This document shows, piece by piece, positions 1 to 8,424 of a stretch of DNA of 19,928 nt. Both the position numbers and the translations under genes were made by a program. Every line of letters begins with the position of its first letter. Position 1 is the first letter of the stretch. The stretch covers positions 1-19,928 of the forward strand of contig WGBS01000081.1 in NCBI GenBank assembly GCA_015494165.1, written 5' to 3'. The notes beneath the pieces were generated by a model. The model was given only the letters and a program-made list of their open reading frames with translations, searched no databases and was not told the origin of the DNA. The DNA is from Gammaproteobacteria bacterium (GTDB lineage Bacteria > Pseudomonadota > Gammaproteobacteria > S144-34).

Positions 1-210
1 CCGCGGGCCGTGGACGAGACCGTGTGGCGCGGGCTCGCGCAGCGGCTCGAGGCGGAGGCCGCCCGCGGCGAGCTGGACGTGGGAGCCGCGGCGGCGCGGC
101 TGTGGGCGGCGGCGCCGCAGGCGCTGTGGGGCGAGGCGGCGCGCGATGCGACGCGCGCGCTGCTCGATCCGCTGCTCGCCGTCGCCGAGGTCTCGGAGGG
201 ACGCGGCTGA
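1..210 (+). CDS. recC: RecC C-terminus (exodeoxyribonuclease V gamma subunit), 5'-truncated by window edge
   Basis: The first 69 codons visible are open in frame 1 and end at TGA 208-210. The stop shares its last base with the recB ATG, so the genes are translationally coupled. The residues are alanine- and arginine-rich with no diagnostic motif. The assignment rests on position: in gammaproteobacteria recC lies upstream of recB and recD and codes for the Chi-scanning subunit of RecBCD. In E. coli ptrA separates recC from recB; here there is no room for it. An alternative is another small upstream protein, but the one-base overlap with recB makes recC by far the best reading. Confidence 0.75.
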   Translation, partial: PRAVDETVWRGLAQRLEAEAARGELDVGAAAARLWAAAPQALWGEAARDATRALLDPLLAVAEVSEGRG

Positions 211-3200
211 TGCGCCACCTCGACCTCGAGCGGCTGCTGGAGCTCCCGGTGCGCGAGGGCGTGCACCTGGTCGAGGCGAGCGCCGGCAGCGGCAAGACCT
301 GGAACCTCTCGGCGCTCTTCCTGCGGCTGGTGCTCGAGGGGCTGCCCGTCGAGCGGATCCTGGTCGTGACCTTCACCAACGCCGCCACCGAGGAGCTGCG
401 CGGGCGCGTGCGCGAGCGCCTGCGCGCCTGCCTGCGCCGGCTCGAGGACGGGCCCGCGGAGGGCGACGACGAGCTCATCGCGCGCCTCGCGGCGCGCCAC
501 GGCGGCGACCCGCAGGCGCCGCTGCGGCTGCGCGCGGCGCTGGCGGGCATGGACGAGGCCGCGATCCACACCATCCACGCCTTCTGCCGGCGCGTGCTCC
601 AGGAGCACGCCTTCGCCACCCGCGTCGAGCTCGACGCCGAGATCCTCGAGGACGAGGCCGAGCCGCTGCGGCGCGTCGCGCGCGACTGGTGGCGCGCGCG
701 CGCAGCCGAGCTGCCGGAGCGCCTGTTCGCCGCGCTCGCCGCGGGCGGGGGCGGCTGGGACGGGCCGGACGCGCTGCTCGCCGAGCTCGCCCCGTACCTC
801 GAGCGCGAGATCGAGGTGCGCGTGCCGGACCCGCGCGGCCTCGACGCGCTGCTCGCCGAGCTCGAGGGCCTCGCGCGCGAGGCGGCGGACCTCGCTGCGG
901 GCGAGGACCTCGAGCGCCTGGTGGAGACCGTGGACGAGCGGGTGGTGAAGCGGGGCCCCTTCCGGGACGAGGCCTGGAAGGAGCGCGCCCTGTGGGCCGC
1001 CGAGGGCTTCCTGGGCGGCACCGCCGCCTGGCCGCCGGCGCTCGCGGCAGGCACGGTCGCGGCGCACCTCAAGAAGCGGCCCCGCGCCGAGATGCCGGAC
1101 TCGCGGCTGCTCGCCCTCGGCGACCGCATCCTCGCCTGCCAGGAGGCGCTGCACGGCGCCTTCCTGCGCGAGGCCCTCGAGGGGCTGCGCGCGCGCTGGG
1201 CGGCGTGGCGGCGCGAGCGCGGGGTGCTCACCCAGCACGACCTGCTCGAGCGCGTGCGCGAGGCGCTCGGGGGCGAGGGGGGCGCGGCGCTCGCCAGGCG
1301 CCTCGCCGAGCGCTGGCCGGTGGCCATGGTGGACGAGTTCCAGGACACCGACCCCGTGCAGTACGCGGTCTTCGAGCGCCTCGCGCAGGCCGGGCAGGCG
1401 CAGGTCCTGATCGGCGACCCCAAGCAGGCGATCTACGCCTTCCGCGGCGCCGACATCCACGTCTACCTCGCGGCGCGGCGCGCCGTCCCGCCCGAGCGCC
1501 GCCTGAGCCTGCCGTGGAACTGGCGCTCGAGCCCCGCCGCGGTCGCCGCGGTCAACGCGATCTTCGGCGCGCACGACAACCCCTTCGCGCTCGCCGAGCG
1601 CATCGGGTTCGAGCCGGCCTCGTGCCCCGAAGGGCGGGAGGTCGAGCCGTGCGTGCTTCCGGACGGGGGCCCGGAGGCGGGGCTCGTCCTGTGGCGCATG
1701 CCGCCGCGCGAGGACGGCAAGCGGTGGGAGAGCAAGGCCGAGGCGGAGGCGCGCATCGCGGCGGGGCTCGCGGGCCACGTGGCCGGGCTCCTCGCCGCGG
1801 CGCGCGAGGGCAGGGCGCGCATCGGCGAGCGCGCGCTGGCCCCGCGCGACCTCGCCGTGCTCGTCCCCACCCACGCCCACGCCCGGCTCGTGCGCGAGGC
1901 GCTGGCGCGGGTGGGCGTGGCGAGCGCCTACGTCGGGCGCGACAGCGTGTGGGCCACGCCCGAGGCCGAATGGCTGGAGCTCGTGCTCGCCGCCCTGCTC
2001 GACCCGGCCGACGGGCGCGCCGCGCGGCGCGTGCTGCTGCACCCGGTGCCGGCGCTGCCGCTCGCCGAGGTGGCCGCCTGGCTCGACGACCCGCTGCGCT
2101 GGGAGCGGTGGCTGGAGGCGCTCGCCGAGGGCCGCGAGGTCTGGGCGCGCGCGGGCTTCCTGCCCGCCTTCCAGCGCCTGCTCGCGCTGCTCGGGCTGCC
2201 CGCGCGCGTGCTGGCGCGCCCCGGCGGCGAGCGCGCGCTCACCAACCTGCTGCAGCTCGCCGAGCTCACCCAGGCAGCCGGGCGCCGCCACCACGGCCCG
2301 GACGAGGTGCTGGCCTGGTTCGTGGGCGAGCGCGCCGCGCCCGGCCCGGGCGACGAGTCCCTGCTGCGGCTCGAGAGCGACGAGAGCCTGGTGCGGGTGC
2401 TGACCGTGCACCGCGCCAAGGGCCTGGAGTTCCCGGTGGTCTACCTGCCCTTCTCGTGGGGGGCCTCCGAGCCGGGTCCGGTCTACCACGCCGAGGACGG
2501 CCGCCTGGTCTACGACTGCACGCCGGGCGCCGAAGGCCGCGCCTGGCGCGAGCACCTGGCCGAGCAGGTGCGGCTGCTCTACGTCGCGCTGACGCGCGCG
2601 GTGCACCGCACCTATCTGGTATGGGACGACATCGGCAAGCGCTCGCGCTCGGTCACCTCCGCGCTCGCCTGGCTGCTCGCGGGCCGGGATGCCGGCGACC
2701 CCGGCGCGGGGCCCGCCGCGTTCGAGGCGGCGGCGGACGCCGACCACCTGCGCGCGCTGGCCGAGGCCTCCGGCGGGGCGATCGCCATCGGCACGCTCCC
2801 CGAGCCGGCGCGGGGGGCCGTGCGTCCCGCCGAGGCGGCCGGGCCCGTGGAGGCGGCCGAGACCCTCGCGGCGCGGCGCTTCATGGGCGCCATCCCCGAC
2901 CGCTGGCGCGTCTCGAGCTACTCCCAGCTCGTGCGCGGCGTGCACGCGCCGGTGGACGTGGACGCCGAGCCCGCCGCGGAGGAGGAGGCCCCGCCCGCGG
3001 CGCTCGCCGGCGTGCACGCGCTCCCGCGCGGGCGCCGCCTCGGCAGCCTCATGCACGCGCTCCTCGAGCGCCTCGACTTCCGGCGGGCCGACGAGGCGGC
3101 CGTGCGCGCGCTGCTCGCGCGGCTCGCGCCGCGCCACGGCATCGGCCCCGGGCACCACGACGAGATCGCCGCCTGGGTGGGGCGCATCCTCGCGACCCCG

Positions 3201-3719
3201 ATCGCGGACGGCCTGCGGCTCGCGGACCTCGGGGCGGGCGAGCGCCTCGCCGAGCTCGCCTTCCACTTCCGCGCCGCCCCCCACCGCCTCGCCGAGCTGG
3301 ATGCGGTGCTGCGCGCGCACGGCTACGGCGGGATCCCGGAGGGGCGGCCCTTCGCCGAGATGGAGGGGCTTTTCACGGGACAGATCGACCTCGTGTTCCG
3401 GCACCGGGGCCGCTGGTACCTCGCCGACTACAAGACCACCTGGCTGGGGCCGGACGAGCGCGCCTACGAGCCCGCGCGCCTGCGCGAGGCCGTGCGCGCG
3501 CGCCACTACGACCTCCAGTACCTGATCTACCTGGTGGCGCTGGAGCGCTACTGCCGCCGGCGCGTGCCGGGCTGGCGCTACGGCGAGGACATGGGCGGCG
3601 TGCGGTACCTGTTCCTGCGCGGCATGGACGGGAGCGGGCGCACCGGGGTGCACGCCGACCTGCCGCCGCCGGAGCTGGTGGAGGCGCTCGAGCGCGTGCT
3701 GGGAGGTGAGGCGCCGTGA
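210..3719 (+). CDS. recB: RecBCD helicase-nuclease subunit RecB
   Basis: This is the 3'-5' SF1 helicase and nuclease subunit of RecBCD, which unwinds broken duplex DNA and loads RecA. It has 1169 aa, close to the 1180 of E. coli RecB. Walker A is ASAGSGKT (23-30). Motif Ia is VVTFTNAATEEL (about 52-63), the Walker B/UvrD-type motif is VDEFQDTD (about 374), then GDPKQAIYAFRGAD (about 400), LTVHRAKGLEFPVV (about 730) and LLYVALTRA (about 788). The C-terminal nuclease domain carries H949, D1060, D1073 and K1075 (GQIDLVF and LADYKTTWLG). These match E. coli H956, D1067, D1080 and K1082 with a constant offset of 7, so the nuclease appears intact. The ATG at 210 is chosen because it overlaps the recC stop and sits the usual distance before Walker A. 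The frame is open further upstream, but that part lies inside recC. The recD start overlaps the 3' end by 4 bp. Confidence 0.97.
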   Translation: MRHLDLERLLELPVREGVHLVEASAGSGKTWNLSALFLRLVLEGLPVERILVVTFTNAATEELRGRVRERLRACLRRLEDGPAEGDDELIARLAARHGGDPQAPLRLRAALAGMDEAAIHTIHAFCRRVLQEHAFATRVELDAEILEDEAEPLRRVARDWWRARAAELPERLFAALAAGGGGWDGPDALLAELAPYLEREIEVRVPDPRGLDALLAELEGLAREAADLAAGEDLERLVETVDERVVKRGPFRDEAWKERALWAAEGFLGGTAAWPPALAAGTVAAHLKKRPRAEMPDSRLLALGDRILACQEALHGAFLREALEGLRARWAAWRRERGVLTQHDLLERVREALGGEGGAALARRLAERWPVAMVDEFQDTDPVQYAVFERLAQAGQAQVLIGDPKQAIYAFRGADIHVYLAARRAVPPERRLSLPWNWRSSPAAVAAVNAIFGAHDNPFALAERIGFEPASCPEGREVEPCVLPDGGPEAGLVLWRMPPREDGKRWESKAEAEARIAAGLAGHVAGLLAAAREGRARIGERALAPRDLAVLVPTHAHARLVREALARVGVASAYVGRDSVWATPEAEWLELVLAALLDPADGRAARRVLLHPVPALPLAEVAAWLDDPLRWERWLEALAEGREVWARAGFLPAFQRLLALLGLPARVLARPGGERALTNLLQLAELTQAAGRRHHGPDEVLAWFVGERAAPGPGDESLLRLESDESLVRVLTVHRAKGLEFPVVYLPFSWGASEPGPVYHAEDGRLVYDCTPGAEGRAWREHLAEQVRLLYVALTRAVHRTYLVWDDIGKRSRSVTSALAWLLAGRDAGDPGAGPAAFEAAADADHLRALAEASGGAIAIGTLPEPARGAVRPAEAAGPVEAAETLAARRFMGAIPDRWRVSSYSQLVRGVHAPVDVDAEPAAEEEAPPAALAGVHALPRGRRLGSLMHALLERLDFRRADEAAVRALLARLAPRHGIGPGHHDEIAAWVGRILATPIADGLRLADLGAGERLAELAFHFRAAPHRLAELDAVLRAHGYGGIPEGRPFAEMEGLFTGQIDLVFRHRGRWYLADYKTTWLGPDERAYEPARLREAVRARHYDLQYLIYLVALERYCRRRVPGWRYGEDMGGVRYLFLRGMDGSGRTGVHADLPPPELVEALERVLGGEAP

Positions 3720-5578
3720 GCGTGCTCGAGCGGCTCGAGGCGCTGGAGGCGGCGGGGGCGCTGCGCCCCATCGACCTGCGGCTCGCGCGCTTCTGCGCGC
3801 GCATCCACCGCGAGGAGGGGGGCGAGCCGGCCGGCGCGGACGCCGTGGCGCTCGCCGCCGCGCTCGCCAGCCGCCGCGCCGGCGAAGGCGACGTGTGCGT
3901 GCCGCTCGCGCGCCACGCCGGGCGCGCGGCCCTCGCCGCGGGCGGCGACGGCGCCGGCCCGGCGCTGGAGGCGCCGCCGCTCGCCGAGTGGCGGCGCGCG
4001 CTGGAGGCGAGCCCGGCCGTGGGCGGGCCCGGCGACCACCAGCCGCTGATCCTCGACGGCGACCTTCTGTACCTCGGCCGCTACTGGGGCTGGGAGGCGC
4101 AGGTCGCGGCCCACCTGCGCGCGCGCATGGGGCGCGACGCGCCCGTGGACGAGGCGCGCCTGCGCGCCGGGCTCGAGCGCCTGTTCGGGCCGCTGCCGAG
4201 GGACGCGGTCGACTGGCAGCGCGCGGCGGCGGCGCTCGCGGCGCTGCGCCCGCTCGCCGTGGTCACAGGCGGGCCCGGGACCGGCAAGACCACCACCGTG
4301 GTGCGCATCCTGGCGCTGCTCCTGGAGCAGCGCCCGGAGCTCGCCGTGCGCCTCGCCGCGCCCACGGGAAAGGCCGCCGCGCGGCTCGCCGAGGCGGTGC
4401 GCGCCCAGAAGCGGGCGCTCGCCGTGGACGAGGCGGTGCGCGCCCGCATCCCGGAGGAGGCCGCCACGGTGCACCGCCTGCTCGCGCCGGACCGCCTCGG
4501 GCGCTTCCGCCACCACGCGCGCGAGCCGCTGCCCGTGGACGTGCTGGTGCTCGACGAGGCCTCCATGGTGGACCTGCCGCTGATGGCGCGCCTGCTCGAC
4601 GCGCTGCCGCCCTCGGCGCGGCTGGTGCTCCTCGGCGACCGCCACCAGCTCGCCTCCGTGGAGGCCGGCAGCGTGCTCGCGGACCTGTGCGGGAGCGGGC
4701 CGCGCTGGCGGCCGGAGACGCGCGATGCGCTGGTGCGCGTCGGCGCCGTCGCGGGCGAGGCCGCCCCGCCGGCCGACCCCGCCGCGCCCGAGCCCGCCGA
4801 CGTGCAGGTGGAGCTGCGCGAGAGCCGCCGCTTCGGCCCTGAGAGCGGCATCGGCCGGCTCGCCGCCTGGGTGCGGGAGGCGGGCCCGGCGCCCGAGGCG
4901 CGCGAGGCGGAGGCGCTGCTCGCGGGCCACGAGGACCTCGCCTGGCTGCGCTGGACAGGCGCGGAGCGCCTGCCGCCGGAGGCGCTCGCGTGGCTGGAGC
5001 GCCGCTTCGCGCCCGTGCTCGAGGCGGAGGACGCGCCCGAGGCGCTGGCGCGGCTCGAGCGTGCGCGCGTGCTGTGCGCGCTGCGCGAGGGGCCGGCGGG
5101 CGCCGCCGGCCTCAACGCCGAGGTCGAGGCGCGGCTGCGCGCGCGGGGGCTGGTGCGCGGCGCGGGCGCGGCCTGGCGCGGACGGCCCGTGATCGTCACG
5201 GCCAACGACTACGCCCTCGGCCTCTACAACGGCGACGTCGGCGTGCTGTGGCCGCGCGACCCGGCCGAGCCCGAGCGCCTCGCCGCCTGGTTCGCCGACG
5301 GCGCCGGCGGCGTGCGCGCGGTGCCGCTGCGCCAGCTCCCCGCGCACGCCACCGCCTTCGCGCTCACGGTGCATCGCGCGCAGGGCTCGGAGTACGACGA
5401 CGTGCTGCTGGTGCTGCCGCCGCGACCGCACCCGCTGGTCACGCGCGAGCTCGTCTACACCGGTGTCACGCGCGCGCGGCGGCACCTGACCCTGCTCTCG
5501 GGCCTTGAGACGCTACTCGCCGGCTGCGCGCGCGCCACCGAGCGCGCCTCGGGGCTCGCCGCGCGCCTCGGATGGTGA
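3716..5578 (+). CDS. recD: RecBCD helicase subunit RecD
   Basis: This is the 5'-3' SF1B helicase subunit of RecBCD, 620 aa against 608 in E. coli. An N-terminal helical domain (about 1-165) contacts RecB. Walker A is GGPGTGKT (185-192, K191), followed by APTGKAAARLAEAV (motif Ia). Walker B is LDEASMVD (279-286) and motif III is LLGDRHQLASVEAGSVLADL (about 302-321). The C-terminal UvrD-like motifs are ALTVHRAQGSEYDDV (about 548-562) and YTGVTRARRHL (about 581-591). Translation probably starts at GTG 3716, which overlaps the recB stop by 4 bp (GTGA) and implies coupling. It is the last gene of the recCBD run; a repeat-rich spacer with small inverted repeats follows. No motif is missing. Confidence 0.96.
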   Translation: MSVLERLEALEAAGALRPIDLRLARFCARIHREEGGEPAGADAVALAAALASRRAGEGDVCVPLARHAGRAALAAGGDGAGPALEAPPLAEWRRALEASPAVGGPGDHQPLILDGDLLYLGRYWGWEAQVAAHLRARMGRDAPVDEARLRAGLERLFGPLPRDAVDWQRAAAALAALRPLAVVTGGPGTGKTTTVVRILALLLEQRPELAVRLAAPTGKAAARLAEAVRAQKRALAVDEAVRARIPEEAATVHRLLAPDRLGRFRHHAREPLPVDVLVLDEASMVDLPLMARLLDALPPSARLVLLGDRHQLASVEAGSVLADLCGSGPRWRPETRDALVRVGAVAGEAAPPADPAAPEPADVQVELRESRRFGPESGIGRLAAWVREAGPAPEAREAEALLAGHEDLAWLRWTGAERLPPEALAWLERRFAPVLEAEDAPEALARLERARVLCALREGPAGAAGLNAEVEARLRARGLVRGAGAAWRGRPVIVTANDYALGLYNGDVGVLWPRDPAEPERLAAWFADGAGGVRAVPLRQLPAHATAFALTVHRAQGSEYDDVLLVLPPRPHPLVTRELVYTGVTRARRHLTLLSGLETLLAGCARATERASGLAARLGW

Positions 5579-5593
5579 GCCGTCGCCTGTGGT

Positions 5594-5707
5594 GGCAGAG
5601 GCGGGAGGCGGGGATCGGGAGACGAGAGGCGGTTTGCGGTCCACGGTTGACGGTGGACAGTGAACCGTACCCCGTAGCCCGTCTCCCTCACACTCCCGCG
5701 AAGCGGG
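5594..5707 (+). repeat. Intergenic repeat unit A between recD and the DUF763 gene
   Basis: The unit opens with a 45-bp segment (5594-5638) that recurs at 5724-5768 with 5 mismatches, exactly 130 bp later. It continues with degenerate ACGGT/CCGT words, including GTCCAC (5639-5644) facing GTGGAC (5653-5658). It closes with CGTCTCCC (5680-5687), the exact complement of GGGAGACG at 5617-5624, and a small hairpin CCCGC-GAA-GCGGG (5695-5707). It is probably non-coding and could act as a terminator or transcript-end structure for recD, though no T-run follows. Confidence 0.7.
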
Positions 5708-5723
5708 CGCGGCCGACTGCGGC

Positions 5724-5890
5724 GGCAGAGGCGGGAGACGGGGATCGGGAGGCGAGGGTCGGTGTGCGCTCTTCGAGCGGGTCAGGGGTTGCAGGCTACG
5801 GTGTACGGTCACGCGTCTCCTGTCACCCGTCTCCTGTCACCCGTCTCCTGTCACCCGTCTCCCGTCTCTCCGCCGCCGCGAAACGCGCGA
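5724..5890 (+). repeat. Intergenic repeat unit B, second diverged copy, overlapping the 3' end of the DUF763 gene
   Basis: It starts with the second copy of the 45-bp segment (5724-5768), has a middle rich in TACGG/ACGG words, and ends in CGTCTCC-type sequence and a CCGCGAA-like stretch, as unit A does. GGGAGACGG (5733-5741) and CCGTCTCCC (5855-5863) are exact 9-bp complements, so the unit can close on itself. It differs from unit A by the expansion of a 14-bp tandem array inside it. Confidence 0.65.
5814..5862 (+). repeat. 14-bp tandem repeat array (3.5 units)
   Basis: Three identical units CGTCTCCTGTCACC lie at 5814-5827, 5828-5841 and 5842-5855, followed by a half unit CGTCTCC (5856-5862). 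Because 14 is not a multiple of 3, each copy reads in a new frame. The minus-strand DUF763 reading frame passes through the half unit and more than two of the full units before stopping at 5823-5825, so copy-number change would alter that protein's C-terminus. Confidence 0.95.
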
Positions 5891-6941
5891 GGCGCCGCAG
5901 CGCGGCGTCGCGCTCGCGCCGCGCGAGGGGCGCGCGCCGCAGCCCGTCCTCGAGGACGGCGACGGTGTGGTCGTAGACGGCGCGGTCGACCGGGTAGGGC
6001 GTGCCGTCCTTGCCGCCGTGGGCGAAGCTGAAGCGCGCGGGATCACGCGTGGAGGCGGGCGTGCCGTGGACGAGCTCGGCGACGAGGGCGAGCGCGCGCA
6101 GCGCCTTCGCGCCGAGGCCCGGCGTGAGCAGCAGCGACTCGAAGTCGGCGGGCGCCCGCTCCCAGGTGGAGAGCAGCACGCGCCGCAGGCGCCGCGGGTC
6201 CAGGTCGGCCGCCGTCACGGCGTGCCGGCGCGGCAGCGTGAGCTCCGGAAGGCGCCCGAGCAGGCGCCCGGTCTCGCGGTCGGGCGCGCGGGCGACGGCG
6301 AGCAGCGCCTCCTGCGCCCGGGCGCTCTCCTCGGCCACCAGGTTCAGGGTCTCGCCGCGCGCATCGCAGCAGACGGCCGCGTGCGGCTCGCGCACGAAGC
6401 TCTCGAGCCCTTCGCCCAGCCAGTGGTAGCGGCGCGCGAGCCCGGTGGCGTCGCTCATGCCCTGCTGCACCACGCACCAGCGCCCCTCGCGCGTGGCGAC
6501 GAAGGCGTGGTGGTAGATCTGATAGCCGTCCTGCACCGCGGCGCTGTCCACCTTGGCCGCGAGCCGGCTCGCGCGCACGAGCGCGCCCGCGTCCGTCCCC
6601 CATGCGGCGCAGGCGGCCTCGAGGTCGGCCGGCGTGCGGCGCGCCGCCGCTCCCTTGCCGCCCGCGACGCACAGGCCGGTCTCGCGCTCGAGGCCCCGCA
6701 GCCCCTCCTTGAGCGCGCCGGTGGTCGTGGTGGTCAGCCCGCTCGAGTGCCAGTCGAAGCCGAGCGCGCAGCCAAGGGCCTGGAACCAGAAGGGGTCGGA
6801 GAGCCTGCGCAGGAGGGCGTCGCGCCCGTGCGCCTCGAGCACGTGCAGCGCGAGGGCGCGCGCGAGCCGCACCATGCGGCGGAACAGCCACGCGGGGGCG
6901 CGTCCGCCGTGCAGCGGGAGCGTCGCATAGCCGGTGCGCAT
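5823..6941 (-). CDS. DUF763-family protein with helix-hairpin-helix-like motif
   Basis: This 372-aa protein matches what I know of the DUF763 family: an N-terminal TLPLHGGRAPAWLFRRM (7-23), SGLTTTTTGALKEGL (67-81), a central QDGYQIYHHAFVA (137-149) and ESLLLTPGLGAKALRALALV (268-287). The last resembles a helix-hairpin-helix DNA-binding loop (PGLGAKALRAL). The function is not established to my knowledge. ATG 6941 is chosen because the family begins right before the LPLHGG motif; the open frame further upstream overlaps the permease gene. The final 13 residues (360-372, ETGDRR and VTGDG) are encoded by the 14-bp tandem array and are probably not part of the ancestral fold. It lies 11 bp downstream of the permease gene on the same strand, so the two are likely co-transcribed. 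Confidence 0.85.
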   Translation of the reverse strand: MRTGYATLPLHGGRAPAWLFRRMVRLARALALHVLEAHGRDALLRRLSDPFWFQALGCALGFDWHSSGLTTTTTGALKEGLRGLERETGLCVAGGKGAAARRTPADLEAACAAWGTDAGALVRASRLAAKVDSAAVQDGYQIYHHAFVATREGRWCVVQQGMSDATGLARRYHWLGEGLESFVREPHAAVCCDARGETLNLVAEESARAQEALLAVARAPDRETGRLLGRLPELTLPRRHAVTAADLDPRRLRRVLLSTWERAPADFESLLLTPGLGAKALRALALVAELVHGTPASTRDPARFSFAHGGKDGTPYPVDRAVYDHTVAVLEDGLRRAPLARRERDAALRRLARFAAAERRETGDRRRVTGDG

Positions 6942-6952
6942 CGGGCGCAAGC

Positions 6953-7861
6953 TTAGCCCAGCACGAGCAGCAGGAGGGGCAGGTAGAGGAGGGCCGCGGC
7001 GAAGGAGAGCGACACCGTGGCTGCGGCCGCCTCGCGGTCGAGGCCGTGCAGCCCGGCGAAGACGAGGGTGTTGAAGCCCGCCGGCGCGGCCGCGCCCAGC
7101 AGCACGACGGCGCGCGCGAGCCCCTCGAGCTTCCAGGCCGCCACCCACAGGGCCGCGAGCGCGAGGCCGAGGGCCGGGCGCAGCGCCACCGCGAGGACGA
7201 CGCCCGGGCGCGGGGGGCAGGGCGGGCGGAAGAGGATGCCGAGGGCGACCACCACGAGCAGCACGCCGGCGATGCCCGCGAGCCGCAGCCCCTCGAGCAG
7301 GGCCGCGGGGGGCAGCAGCCCCGAGAGGTTCATCGCCACCGCCGCCGCCAGCGCCCAGACGGGCGGGAAGCGCAGCAGGGCGCGGACGACCGCGCCCGCG
7401 CGCGCGCCCGCGTCCCCGTGCGCAGCCGCGAGCGCGTAGACCAGCGTCAGCACGACGCACGCGTTGCCGAAATCGAAGAAGGCCAGCAGCGCCACCCCCT
7501 CGGCGCCCCACGCCGCGTCGGCGAAGGGGTAGGTGACGGCGAGGTTCATGATGAGGATCCCCGTCGCCACGGCTCCCGCCTCGCGCCGCTCGAGCCCGAG
7601 GGCGCGCACCAGGGCGAGCGCGAGGGGGGCGGAGGCGAGCACGACGAAGACCGCCGCCAGCGGCAGCAGCGCGACCGACGGCGCGAGCGGCAGCCGCGTC
7701 ACCGTGCCGAGGACCAGCGCCGGCAGGCCGAGGCTGGCGACGAGGGCGATCAGGCGCGCCGCGGCGGGCGGCCCGGCGAGCCCCAGGCGGCGCAGGGCGA
7801 GCCCCGCCGCGAAGGCCGCGAGCACGGGCACGAGACGCAGCAGGAGCGTGGCGTCCGGCAT
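6953..7861 (-). CDS. AEC-type (auxin efflux carrier family) membrane permease
   Basis: This 302-aa, very hydrophobic protein has about eight to ten predicted membrane segments in two halves, as in the AEC family (auxin efflux carrier-like, including bacterial malonate/malate permeases). Supporting features are an N-terminal LVPVLAAFAAGLALRRLG, small-residue-rich helices with conserved-looking ILIMNLAVTYPFADAAWG (about 101-118) and FFDFGNACVV (about 127-136), and a late APAGFNTLVFA (about 260-270). The substrate cannot be inferred. ATG 7861 is the natural start; a TATACT box lies just 8 bases upstream. It is the first gene of a probable two-gene unit with the DUF763 gene, and diverges from the phosphoesterase gene across a 71-bp gap. 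Confidence 0.8.
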   Translation of the reverse strand: MPDATLLLRLVPVLAAFAAGLALRRLGLAGPPAAARLIALVASLGLPALVLGTVTRLPLAPSVALLPLAAVFVVLASAPLALALVRALGLERREAGAVATGILIMNLAVTYPFADAAWGAEGVALLAFFDFGNACVVLTLVYALAAAHGDAGARAGAVVRALLRFPPVWALAAAVAMNLSGLLPPAALLEGLRLAGIAGVLLVVVALGILFRPPCPPRPGVVLAVALRPALGLALAALWVAAWKLEGLARAVVLLGAAAPAGFNTLVFAGLHGLDREAAAATVSLSFAAALLYLPLLLLVLG

Positions 7862-7869
7862 GGCCCGGC

Positions 7870-7875
7870 AGTATA
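7870..7875 (-). promoter_or_regulatory. Possible -10 box for the AEC permease gene
   Basis: TATACT on the minus strand stands out in very GC-rich surroundings and sits 8 bases before the ATG at 7861. Transcription from it would give a nearly leaderless mRNA. No convincing -35 box is seen 16-18 bp upstream, so this is tentative. Confidence 0.3.
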
Positions 7876-7932
7876 GGGCGCGGCGGGACGCGCGCCCTTG
7901 GCAGGGGCGGACGCCGCGGGCATCATCGGCCC

Positions 7933-8424
7933 ATGCGCGTGCTGCTCGTCGCCGACACCCACGGCCCGCCCGACCCGCGCGTGGCGGCGCTCGCCGCCGG
8001 CTGCGACCTCGTGGTGCACGCGGGCGACGTCGGCCCGCCGTGCGCGCTCGAGGCGTTCAGCGCGCCCGTGCAGGTCGCACGAGGCAACAACGACCGCGGG
8101 TCGGACTGGCCCTGGCAGGTGGAGCTCGCGCTGCCGGGCGGGCGGCTCGTCGCGGTGCACGGCCACCGGCACGGCCCCCCCGCGCGGCGCCACGCCCGCC
8201 TGCGGGCGGCCTTCCCCGAGGCGCGCGCCGTGGTCTACGGCCACAGCCACCGCCAGGCGGTGGACACGGACGGGATCCCGTGGGTGCTCAATCCCGGCGC
8301 CGGCGGGCGCGTGCGCACCTTCGGCGGGCCCGGCTGCCTCGTGCTCACGGCCACCGCGCGCGGCTGGCGCATCGAGCGCCACCGCTTCGCCCCGCAGGCC
8401 CGCGCGCGGCGGAGGGCGGCGTGA
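7933..8424 (+). CDS. YfcE/MJ0936-type metallophosphoesterase
   Basis: This is a small calcineurin-like phosphoesterase of 163 aa, typical for the YfcE/MJ0936 group. Metal-ligand motifs appear in order: ADTHG (D8, H10), HAGDVG (D32), RGNND (N52/N53), VHGH (H76) and VYGHSH (H104, H106). NPGA (120-123) stands where the family has NPGS. Members hydrolyse small phosphodiesters in vitro; the natural substrate is unknown. The C-terminal tail (RARRRAA) is basic. The GTG of the next gene overlaps its stop by 4 bp, so the two form an operon. It is transcribed divergently from the permease gene. Confidence 0.9.
   Translation: MRVLLVADTHGPPDPRVAALAAGCDLVVHAGDVGPPCALEAFSAPVQVARGNNDRGSDWPWQVELALPGGRLVAVHGHRHGPPARRHARLRAAFPEARAVVYGHSHRQAVDTDGIPWVLNPGAGGRVRTFGGPGCLVLTATARGWRIERHRFAPQARARRRAA

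Noticed and set aside
3578..5485. Long open frame of 635 codons on the minus strand across recD
   Set aside because: Arginine/alanine/histidine-rich translation with no motif, antisense to a well-supported recD. High GC depletes stop codons and makes such frames common here.
5594..5890. Possible CRISPR array from the tandem and direct repeats
   Set aside because: The 14-bp units are directly adjacent without spacers, the 45-bp repeat occurs only twice, and no cas gene is present.
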